DNA of 64,000 nt, taken from positions 248,001 through 312,000 of the forward strand of contig NW_027478778.1 in assembly GCF_051014685.1 (NCBI RefSeq), in the 5' to 3' direction. This stretch comes from Ptiloglossa arizonensis (taxonomy: Eukaryota; Arthropoda; Insecta; Hymenoptera; Colletidae). Position numbers and translations under genes: made by a program. Below, piece by piece: positions 1 through 10,663 of the stretch (positions are counted from its first letter, which is position 1; the number at the start of each line of letters is the position of its first letter). The notes beneath the pieces are model-generated. The model did no database searches. It had not been told where the DNA came from and saw only the letters and a list, made by a program, of their open reading frames with translations.

Positions 1-10
1 AAAACACGCA

Positions 11-27
11 TACCGTTGTAATCGGGC
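11..27 (+). promoter_or_regulatory. Second, weaker CENP-B-box-like motif
   Basis: taccgttgtaatcgggc matches seven of nine essential positions (CCG instead of TTCG at the start, then A and CGGG intact). It is among the best conserved segments of the monomer. A 7/9 match is not rare by chance in one monomer, so this is weak on its own. Confidence 0.25.
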
Positions 28-75
28 GAGTTTCTACTTTCAGATGCAATAGGAATTTTTGGGTTAGGTCAATCC

Positions 76-92
76 GTTCGCGAGATATGGGA
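76..92 (+). promoter_or_regulatory. CENP-B-box-like motif (representative copy)
   Basis: GTTCGCGAGATATGGGA matches eight of the nine essential positions of the mammalian CENP-B box core nTTCGnnnnAnnCGGGn; the only mismatch is T for the first C of CGGG. The motif is present in most monomers of both arms. Some types have ATATGAGA (7/9) or GTACG/GATCG in place of GTTCG. By simple base counting, a match of 8/9 or better is expected about 0.04 times in a random 177 bp monomer on both strands, so chance is possible but not favoured. Whether a CENP-B-like protein binds it in this species is unknown. Confidence 0.5.
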
Positions 93-2833
93 GTTTGAAG
101 CCAAGAAATGGTTGACAAGGCAAAAAATTTTTCGCAATTCTGCTGCTCCAAACGCTTAACCAGAATGGCCTAGGGAAAAAATACGCATACCGTTGTAATC
201 GGGCGAGTTTCTACTTTCAGACGGAGCAGGAATTTTTGGGTTTGGTCAATCCGTTCGCGAGATATGAGAGTTTGAAGCTAAGAAATGGTTGACAAGACAA
301 CAAATTTTTCATAATTCTGCTGCTCCAATCGCCTAACCAGAATGGCCTAGGGGAAAAATACACGTACCGTTGTAATCGGGCGAGTTTCTACTTTCAGATG
401 CATAAGGAATTTTTGGGTTAGGTCAATCCGTTCGCCAGATATGGGAGTTTGAAGCCAAGAAATGGTTGAGAAGGCAAAAAATTTTTCGCAATTCTGCTGC
501 TCCAAACGCTTAACCAGAATGGCCTAGGGAAAAAATACACATACCGTTGTAATCGGGCGAGTTTCTACTTTCAAATGCAATAGGAATTTTTGGGTTAGGT
601 CAATCCGTTCGCGAGATATGAGAGTTTGAAGCTAAGAAATGGTTGAGAAGACAACAAATTTTTCGCAAATCTGCTGCTCCAAACGGTTAACCAGAATGGC
701 CTAGGGGAAAAAACACGCATACCGTTGTAATCGGGCGAGTTTCTACTTTCAGATGCAATAGGAATTTTTGGGTTAGGTCAATCCGTACGCGAGATATGGG
801 AGTTTGAAGCCAAGAAATGGTTGACAAGGCAAAAAATTTTTCGCAATTCTGCTGCTCCAAACGCTTAACCAGAATGGCCTAGGGAAAAAATACACATACC
901 GTTGTAATCGGGCGAGTTTCTACTTTCAAATGCAATAGGAATTTTTGGGTTAGGTCAATCCGTTCGCGAGATATGAGAGTTTGAAGCTAAGAAATGGTTG
1001 AGAAGACAACAAATTTTTCGCAAATCTGCTGCTCCAAACGCTTAACCAGAATGGCCTAGGGAAAAAATACGCATACCGTTGTAATAGGGCGAGTTTCTGC
1101 TTTCAGACGCAACAGGAATTTTTGGGTTAGGTCAATCCGTTCGCGAGATATGGGACATCGAAGCTAAGAAATGTTTGACAAGACAACAAATTTTTCATAA
1201 TTCTGCTGCTCCAATCGCTTAACCAGAATGGCCTAGGGGAAAAATACGCGTACCGTTGTAATCGGGCGAGTTTCTACTTTCAGATGCATAAGGAATTTTT
1301 GGGTTAGGTCAATCCGTTCGCCAGATATGGGAGTTTGAAGCCAAGAAATGGTTGAGAAGGCAAAAAATTTATCGCAATTCTGCTGCTCCAAACGCTTAAC
1401 CAGAATGCCCTAGGGAAAAAATACACGTACCGTTGTAATCGGGCGAGTTTCTACTTTCAGATGCAATAGGAATTTTTGGGTTAGGTCAATCCGTTCGCGA
1501 GATATGGGAGTTTGAAGCCAAGAAATGTTTGACAAGACAACAAATTTTTCATAATTCTGCTGCTTCAATCGCTTAACCAGAATGGCCTAGGGGAAAAATA
1601 CACGTACCGTTGTAATCGGGCGAGTTTCTACTTTCAGATGCATAAGGAATTTTTGGGTTAGGTCAATCCGTTCGCCAGATATGGGAGTTTGAAGCCAAGA
1701 AATGGTTGAGAAGGCAAAAAATTTATCGCAATTCTGCTGCTTCAAACGCTTAACCAGAATGCCCTAGGGGAAAAATACACGTACCGTTGTAATCGCGCGA
1801 GTTTCTACTTTCAGATGCATAAGGAATTTTTGGGTTAGGTCAATCCGTTCGCCAGATATGGGAGTTTGAAGCCAAGAAATGGTTGAGAAGGCAAAAAATT
1901 TTTCGCAATTCTGCTGCTCCAAACGCTTAACTTGAATGGCCTAGGGAAAAAATACACATACCGTTGTAATCGGGCGAGTTTCTACTTTCAAATGCAATAG
2001 GAATTTTTGGGTTAGGTCAATCCGTTCGCGAGATATGAGAGTTTGAAGCTAAGAAATGGTTGAGAAGACAACAAATTTTTCGCAAGTCTGCTGCTCCAAA
2101 CGCTTAACCAGAATGGCCTAGGGGAAAAACACGCATACCGTTGTAATCGGGCGAGTTTCTACTTTCAGATGCAATAGGAATTTTTGGGTTAGGTCAATCC
2201 GTTCGCGAGATATGGGAGTTTGAATCTAAGAAATGGTTGACAAGACAACAAATTTTTCATAATTCTGCTGCTCCAATCGCTTAACCAGAATGGCCTAGGG
2301 GAAAAATACACGTACCGTTGTAATCGGGCGAGTTTCTACTTTCAGATGCATAAGGAATTTTTGGGTTAGGTCAATCCGTTCGCCAGATATGGGAGTTTGA
2401 AGCCAAGAAATGGTTGAGAAGGCAAAAAATTTTTCGCAATTCTGCTGCTCCAAACGCTTAACCAGAATGGCCTAGGGAAAAAATACACATACCGTTGCAA
2501 TCGGGCGAGTTTCTACTTTCAAATGCATAAGGAATTTTTGGGTTAGGTCAATCCTTTCGCCAGATATGGGAGTTTGAAGCCAAGAAATGGTTGAGAAGGC
2601 AAAAAATTTTTCGCAATTCTGCTGCTCCAAACGCTTAACCAGAATGGCCTAGGGAAAAAATAGACATACCGTTGTAATCGGGCGAGTTTCTACTTTCAAA
2701 TGCAATAGGAATTTTTGGGTTAGGTCAATCCGTTCGCGAGATATGAGAGTTTGAAGCTAAGAAATGGTTGAGAAGACAACAAATTTTTCGCAAGTCTGCT
2801 GCTCCAAACGCTTAACCAGAATGGCCTAGGGGA

Positions 2834-5800
2834 AAAACACGCATACCGTTGTAATCGGGCGAGTTTCTACTTTCAGATGCAATAGGAATTTTTGGGTTAG
2901 GTCAATCCGTTCGCGAGATATGGGAGTTTGAAGCCAAGAAATGGTTGACAAGGCAAAAAATTTTTCGCAATTCTGCTGCTCCAAACGCTTAACCAGAATG
3001 GCCTAGGGAAAAAATACGCATACCGTTGTAATCGGGCGAGTTTCTACTTTCAGACGGAGCAGGAATTTTTGGGTTTGGTCAATCCGTTCGCGAGATATGA
3101 GAGTTTGAAGCTAAGAAATGGTTGACAAGACAACAAATTTTTCATAATTCTGCTGCTCCAATCGCCTAACCAGAATGGCCTAGGGGAAAAATACACGTAC
3201 CGTTGTAATCGGGCGAGTTTCTACTTTCAGATGCATAAGGAATTTTTGGGTTAGGTCAATCCGTTCGCCAGATATGGGAGTTTGAAGCCAAGAAATGGTT
3301 GAGAAGGCAAAAAATTTTTCGCAATTCTGCTGCTCCAAACGCTTAACCAGAATGGCCTAGGGAAAAAATACACATACCGTTGTAATCGGGCGAGTTTCTA
3401 CTTTCAAATGCAATAGGAATTTTTGGGTTAGGTCAATCCGTTCGCGAGATATGAGAGTTTGAAGCTAAGAAATGGTTGAGAAGACAACAAATTTTTCGCA
3501 AATCTGCTGCTCCAAACGGTTAACCAGAATGGCCTAGGGGAAAAAACACGCATACCGTTGTAATCGGGCGAGTTTCTACTTTCAGATGCAATAGGAATTT
3601 TTGGGTTAGGTCAATCCGTACGCGAGATATGGGAGTTTGAAGCCAAGAAATGGTTGACAAGGCAAAAAATTTTTCGCAATTCTGCTGCTCCAAACGCTTA
3701 ACCAGAATGGCCTAGGGAAAAAATACACATACCGTTGTAATCGGGCGAGTTTCTACTTTCAAATGCAATAGGAATTTTTGGGTTAGGTCAATCCGTTCGC
3801 GAGATATGAGAGTTTGAAGCTAAGAAATGGTTGAGAAGACAACAAATTTTTCGCAAATCTGCTGCTCCAAACGCTTAACCAGAATGGCCTAGGGAAAAAA
3901 TACGCATACCGTTGTAATAGGGCGAGTTTCTGCTTTCAGACGCAACAGGAATTTTTGGGTTAGGTCAATCCGTTCGCGAGATATGGGACATCGAAGCTAA
4001 GAAATGTTTGACAAGACAACAAATTTTTCATAATTCTGCTGCTCCAATCGCTTAACCAGAATGGCCTAGGGGAAAAATACGCGTACCGTTGTAATCAGGC
4101 GAGTTTCTACTTTCAGATGCATAAGGAATTTTTGGGTTAGGTCAATCCGTTCGCCAGATATGGGAGTTTGAAGCCAAGAAATGGTTGAGAAGGCAAAAAA
4201 TTTATCGCAATTCTGCTGCTCCAAACGCTTAACCAGAATGCCCTAGGGAAAAAATACACGTACCGTTGTAATCGGGCGAGTTTCTACTTTCAGATGCAAT
4301 AGGAATTTTTGGGTTAGGTCAATCCGTTCGCGAGATATGGGAGTTTGAAGCCAAGAAATGGTTGACAAGGCAAAAAATTTTTCGCAATTCTGCTGCTCCA
4401 AACGCTTAACCAGAATGCCCTAGGGAAAAAATACGCGTACCGTTGTAATCGGGCGAGTTTCTACTTTCAGACGGAGCAGGAATTTTTGGGTTTGGTCAAT
4501 CCGTTCGCGAGATATGAGAGTTTGAAGCTAAGAAATGGTTGACAAGACAACAAATTTTTCATAATTCTGCTGCTCCAATCGCTTAACCAGAATGCCCTAG
4601 GGGAAAAATACACGTACCGTTGTAATTGGGCGAGTTTCTACTTTCAGATGCATAAGGAATTTTTGGGTTAGGTCAATCCGTTCGCCAGATATGGGAGTTT
4701 GAAGCTAAGAAATGGTTGAGAAGGCAAAAAATTTTTCGCAATTCTGCTGCTCCAAACGCTTAACCAGAATGGCCTAGGGAAAAAATACACATACCGTTGT
4801 AATCGGGCGAGTTTCTACTTTCAAATGCAATAGGAATTTTTGGGTTAGGTCAATCCGTTCGCGAGATATGAGAGTTTGAAGCAAAGAAATGGTTGAGAAG
4901 ACAACAAATTTTTCGCAAATCTGCTGCTCCAAACGCTTAACCAGAATGGCCTAGGGAAAAAATACGCATACCGTTGTAATAGGGCGAGTTTCTGCTTTCA
5001 GACGCAACAGGAATTTTTGGGTTAGGTCAATCCGTTCGCGAGATATGGGACATCGAAGCTAAGAAATGTTTGACAAGACAACAAATTTTTCATAATTCTG
5101 CTGCTCCAATCGCTTAACCAGAATGGCCTAGGGGAAAAATACGCGTACCGTTGTAATCGGGCGAGTTTCTACTTTCAGATGCATAAGGAATTTTTGGGTT
5201 AGGTCAATCCGTTCGCCAGATATGGGAGTTTGAAGCCAAGAAATGGTTGAGAAGGCAAAAAATTTATCGCAATTCTGCTGCTCCAAACGCTTAACCAGAA
5301 TGCCCTAGGGAAAAAATACACGTACCGTTGTAATCGGGCGAGTTTCTACTTTCAGATGCAATAGGAATTTTTGGGTTAGGTCAATCCGTTCGCGAGATAT
5401 GGGAGTTTGAAGCCAAGAAATGTTTGACAAGACAACAAATTTTTCATAATTCTGCTGCTTCAATCGCTTAACCAGAATGGCCTAGGGGAAAAATACACGT
5501 ACCGTTGTAATCGGGCGAGTTTCTACTTTCAGATGCATAAGGAATTTTTGGGTTAGGTCAATCCGTTCGCCAGATATGGGAGTTTGAAGCCAAGAAATGG
5601 TTGAGAAGGCAAAAAATTTATCGCAATTCTGCTGCTTCAAACGCTTAACCAGAATGCCCTAGGGGAAAAATACACGTACCGTTGTAATCGGGCGAGTTTC
5701 TACTTTCAGATGCATAAGGAATTTTTGGGTTAGGTCAATCCGTTCGCCAGATATGGGAGTTTGAAGCCAAGAAATGGTTGAGAAGGCAAAAAATTTTTCG

Positions 5801-6549
5801 CAATTCTGCTGCTCCAAACGCTTAACTTGAATGGCCTAGGGAAAAAATACACATACCGTTGTAATCGGGCGAGTTTCTACTTTCAAATGCAATAGGAATT
5901 TTTGGGTTAGGTCAATCCGTTCGCGAGATATGAGAGTTTGAAGCTAAGAAATGGTTGAGAAGACAACAAATTTTTCGCAAGTCTGCTGCTCCAAACGCTT
6001 AACCAGAATGGCCTAGGGGAAAAACACGCATACCGTTGTAATCGGGCGAGTTTCTACTTTCAGATGCAATAGGAATTTTTGGGTTAGGTCAATCCGTTCG
6101 CGAGATATGGGAGTTTGAATCTAAGAAATGGTTGACAAGACAACAAATTTTTCATAATTCTGCTGCTCCAATCGCTTAACCAGAATGGCCTAGGGGAAAA
6201 ATACACGTACCGTTGTAATCGGGCGAGTTTCTACTTTCAAATGCATAAGGAATTTTTGGGTTAGGTCAATCCTTTCGCCAGATATGGGAGTTTGAAGCCA
6301 AGAAATGGTTGAGAAGGCAAAAAATTTTTCGCAATTCTGCTGCTCCAAACGCTTAACCAGAATGGCCTAGGGAAAAAATAGACATACCGTTGTAATCGGG
6401 CGAGTTTCTACTTTCAAATGCAATAGGAATTTTGGTTAGGTCAATCCGTTCGCGAGATATGAGAGTTTGAAGCTAAGAAATGGTTGAGAAGACAACAAAT
6501 TTTTCGCAAGTCTGCTGCTCCAAACGCTTAACCAGAATGGCCTAGGGGA
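2834..6549. repeat. Domain I unit b (21 monomers)
   Basis: It aligns to unit a at offset 2833 for about its first 1.5 kb and at offset 3895 further on (for example aaatgtttgac at 5418 against 1523), so six extra monomers (1062 bp) lie between. The rare gtaatag monomer therefore appears twice, at 3914 and 4976. Near its end the unit is one monomer short relative to unit a, and 2 bp are missing near 6430 (aattttggttagg instead of aatttttgggttagg), giving 16 + 6 - 1 = 21 monomers and 3716 bp. Confidence 0.85.
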
Positions 6550-9130
6550 AAAACACGCATACCGTTGTAATCGGGCGAGTTTCTACTTTCAGATGCAATA
6601 GGAATTTTTGGGTTAGGTCAATCCGTTCGCGAGATATGGGAGTTTGAAGCCAAGAAATGGTTGACAAGGCAAAAAATTTTTCGCAATTCTGCTGCTCCAA
6701 ACGCTTAACCAGAATGGCCTAGGGAAAAAATACGCATACCGTTGTAATCGGGCGAGTTTCTACTTTCAGACGGAGCAGGAATTTTTGGGTTTGGTCAATC
6801 CGTTCGCGAGATATGAGAGTTTGAAGCTAAGAAATGGTTGACAAGACAACAAATTTTTCATAATTCTGCTGCTCCAATCGCCTAACCAGAATGGCCTAGG
6901 GGAAAAATACACGTACCGTTGTAATCGGGCGAGTTTCTACTTTCAGATGCATAAGGAATTTTTGGGTTAGGTCAATCCGTTCGCCAGATATGGGAGTTTG
7001 AAGCCAAGAAATGGTTGAGAAGGCAAAAAATTTTTCGCAATTCTGCTGCTCCAAACGCTTAACCAGAATGGCCTAGGGAAAAAATACACATACCGTTGTA
7101 ATCGGGCGAGTTTCTACTTTCAAATGCAATAGGAATTTTTGGGTTAGGTCAATCCGTTCGCGAGATATGAGAGTTTGAAGCTAAGAAATGGTTGAGAAGA
7201 CAACAAATTTTTCGCAAATCTGCTGCTCCAAACGGTTAACCAGAATGGCCTAGGGGAAAAAACACGCATACCGTTGTAATTGGGCGAGTTTCTACTTTCA
7301 GATGCAATAGGAATTTTTGGGTTAGGTCAATCCGTACGCGAGATATGGGAGTTTGAAGCCAAGAAATGGTTGACAAGGCAAAAAATTTTTCGCAATTCTG
7401 CTGCTCCAAACGCTTAACCAGAATGGCCTAGGGAAAAAATACACATACCGTTGTAATCGGGCGAGTTTCTACTTTCAAATGCAATAGGAATTTTTGGGTT
7501 AGGTCAATCCGTTCGCGAGATATGAGAGTTTGAAGCTAAGAAATGGTTGAGAAGACAACAAATTTTTCGCAAATCTGCTGCTCCAAACGCTTAACCAGAA
7601 TGGCCTAGGGAAAAAATACGCATACCGTTGTAATAGGGCGAGTTTCTGCTTTCAGACGCAACAGGAATTTTTGGGTTAGGTCAATCCGTTCGCGAGATAT
7701 GGGACATCGAAGCTAAGAAATGTTTGACAAGACAACAAATTTTTCATAATTCTGCTGCTCCAATCGCTTAACCAGAATGGCCTAGGGGAAAAATACGCGT
7801 ACCGTTGTAATCGGGCGAGTTTCTACTTTCAGATGCATAAGGAATTTTTGGGTTAGGTCAATCCGTTCGCCAGATATGGGAGTTTGAAGCCAAGAAATGG
7901 TTGAGAAGGCAAAAAATTTATCGCAATTCTGCTGCTCCAAACGCTTAACCAGAATGCCCTAGGGAAAAAATACACGTACCGTTGTAATCGGGCGAGTTTC
8001 TACTTTCAGATGCAATAGGAATTTTTGGGTTAGGTCAATCCGTTCGCGAGATATGGGAGTTTGAAGCCAAGAAATGGTTGACAAGGCAAAAAATTTTTCG
8101 CAATTCTGCTGCTCCAAACGCTTAACCAGAATGCCCTAGGGAAAAAATACGCGTACCGTTGTAATCGGGCGAGTTTCTACTTTCAGACGGAGCAGGAATT
8201 TTTGGGTTTGGTCAATCCGTTCGCGAGATATGAGAGTTTGAAGCTAAGAAATGGTTGACAAGACAACAAATTTTTCATAATTCTGCTGCTCCAATCGCTT
8301 AACCAGAATGCCCTAGGGGAAAAATACACGTACCGTTGTAATTGGGCGAGTTTCTACTTTCAGATGCATAAGGAATTTTTGGGTTAGGTCAATCCGTTCG
8401 CCAGATATGGGAGTTTGAAGCTAAGAAATGGTTGAGAAGGCAAAAAATTTTTCGCAATTCTGCTGCTCCAAACGCTTAACCAGAATGGCCTAGGGAAAAA
8501 ATACACATACCGTTGTAATCGGACGAGTTTCTACTTTCAAATGCAATAGGAATTTTTGGGTTAGGTCAATCCGTTCGCGAGATATGAGAGTTTGAAGCAA
8601 AGAAATGGTTGAGAAGACAACAAATTTTTCGCAAATCTGCTGCTCCAAACGCTTAACCAGAATGGCCTAGGGAAAAAATACGCATACCGTTGTAATAGGG
8701 CGAGTTTCTGCTTTCAGACGCAACAGGAATTTTTGGGTTAGGTCAATCCGTTCGCGAGATATGGGACATCGAAGCTAAGAAATGTTTGACAAGACAACAA
8801 ATTTTTCATAATTCTGCTGCTCCAATCGCTTAACCAGAATGGCCTAGGGGAAAAATACGCGTACCGTTGTAATCGGGCGAGTTTCTACTTTCAGATGCAT
8901 AAGGAATTTTTGGGTTAGGTCAATCCGTTCGCCAGATATGGGAGTTTGAAGCCAAGAAATGGTTGAGAAGGCAAAAAATTTATCGCAATTCTGCTGCTCC
9001 AAACGCTTAACCAGAATGCCCTAGGGAAAAAATACACGTACCGTTGTAATCGGGCGAGTTTCTACTTTCAGATGCAATAGGAATTTTTGGGTTAGGTCAA
9101 TCCGTTCGCGAGATACGGGAGTTTGAAGCC
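6550..9130. repeat. Domain I unit c (partial third copy)
   Basis: Aligns to unit b at offset 3716 from 6550 to about 9130, with scattered single-base differences such as gtaattgggcg near 7279 and cggacgag near 8521. It carries the same six-monomer internal duplication (gtaatag at 7630 and 8692, 1062 bp apart). After about 9130 the order of monomer types changes and the array passes into the mosaic domain II. It also holds the one monomer with a perfect CENP-B-box core (9104-9120). Confidence 0.8.
9104..9120 (+). promoter_or_regulatory. Perfect CENP-B-box core match
   Basis: GTTCGCGAGATACGGGA matches all nine essential positions of nTTCGnnnnAnnCGGGn. It arises from a single T-to-C change relative to the ATATGGGA of neighbouring monomers. 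I noticed only this copy. It may be a random mutation. Confidence 0.5.
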
Positions 9131-10663
9131 AAGAAATGGTTGACAAGGCAAAAAATTTTTCGCAATTCTGCTGCTCCAAACGCTTAACCAGAATGCCCTA
9201 GGGAAAAAATAAGCGTACCGTTGTAATCGGGCGAGTTTCTACTTTCAGACGGAGCAGGAATTTTTGGGTTGGGTCAATCCGTTCGCGAGATATGAGAGTT
9301 TGAAGCTAAGAAATGGTTGACAAGACAACAAATTTTTCATAATTCTGCTGCTCCAATCGCTTAACCAGAATGGCCTAGGGGAAAAATACACGTACCGTCG
9401 TAATCGGGCGAGTTTCTACTTTCAGATGCATAAGGAATTTTTGGGTTAGGTCAATCCGTTCGCGAGATATGGGAGTTTGAAGCCAAGAAATGGTTGAGAA
9501 GGCAAAAAATTTTTCGCAATTCTGCTGCTCCAAACGCTTAACCAGAATGGCCTAGGGAAAAAATACGCATACCGTTGTAATCGGGCGAGTTTCTACTTTC
9601 AGATGCAATAGGAATTTTTGGGTTAGGTCAATCCGTTCGCGAGATATGGGAGTTTGAAGCCAAGAAATGGTAGAGAAGGCAAAAAATTTTTCGCAATTCT
9701 GCTGCTCCAAACGCTTAACCAGAATGGCCTAGGGAAAAAATACGCACACCGTTGTAATCGGGCGAGTTTCTACTTTCAGACGGAGCAGGGCTTTTTGGGT
9801 TTGGTCAATCCGTTCGCGAGATATGGGAGTTTGAAGGCAAGAAATGGTTGAGAAGGCAAAAAATTTATCGCAATTCTGCTGCTCCAAACGCTTAACCGGA
9901 ATGCCCTAGGGAAAAAATACACATACCGTTGTAATCGGGCCAGTTTCTACTTTCAGATGCAATAGGAATTTTTGGGTTAGGTCAATCCGTTCGCGAGATA
10001 TGGGAGTTTGAAGCCAAGAAATGGTTGACAAGTCAAAAAATTTTTCGCAATTCTGCTGCTCCAAACGCTTAACCAGAATGGCCTAGGGATAAAATACGCA
10101 TACCGTTGTAATCGGGCGAGTTTCTACTTTCAGACGGAGCAGGAATTTTTGGGTTAGGTCAATCCGTTCGCGAGATATGGGACTTTGAAGCTAAGAAGTG
10201 GTTGACATGACAACAAATTTTTCGCACTTCTGCTGCTCCAATCGCTTAACCAGAATGGCCTAGGGGAAAAATACATATACCGTTGTAATCGGGCGAGTTT
10301 CTACTTTCATATGCAATAAGAATTTTTGGGTTAGGTCAATCCGTTCGCGAGATATGAGAGTTTGAAGCTAAGAAATGGTTGACAAGACAACAAATTTTTC
10401 ATAATTCTGCTGCTCCAATCGCTTAACCAGAATGGCCTAGGGGAAAAATACACGTACCGTTGTAATCGGGCGAGTTTCTACTTTCAGATGCATAAGGAAT
10501 TTTTGGGTTAGGTCAATCCGTTCGCCAGATATGGGAGTTTGAAGCCAAGAAATGGTTGAGAAGGCAAAAAATTTTTCGCAATTCTGCTGCTCCAAACGCT
10601 TAACCAGAATGGCCTAGGGAAAAAATACACATACCGTTGTAATCGGGCGAGTTTCTACTTTCA

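Larger units (their letters stand above)
1..2833. repeat. Domain I unit a (16 monomers)
   Basis: The sequence at position 1 recurs at 2834, an offset of 2833 bp (16 x 177 + 1), with the same order of monomer types, including the unusual monomers with ccgtacgcg (near 783) and gtaatagggcgagtttctgc (near 1081). This is the shortest of the three domain I units. It lacks the six-monomer internal duplication found in the next two. The true left boundary is outside the window, so the unit phase is arbitrary. Confidence 0.85.

Noticed and set aside
61..70. Telomeric repeat (ttagg in gggttaggt)
   Set aside because: It occurs once per monomer and not in tandem. The retrotransposon did not insert there, so it is no evidence for a telomeric target of the TRAS/SART kind.
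9654..9851. Repeated 65-codon open frames in the satellite (also at eleven other places up to 35882), and 64- to 111-codon frames elsewhere in it
   Set aside because: 177 is divisible by three, so any frame open through one monomer stays open through the next. These frames translate monomer sequence, start at arbitrary codons, have no domain and appear on both strands.
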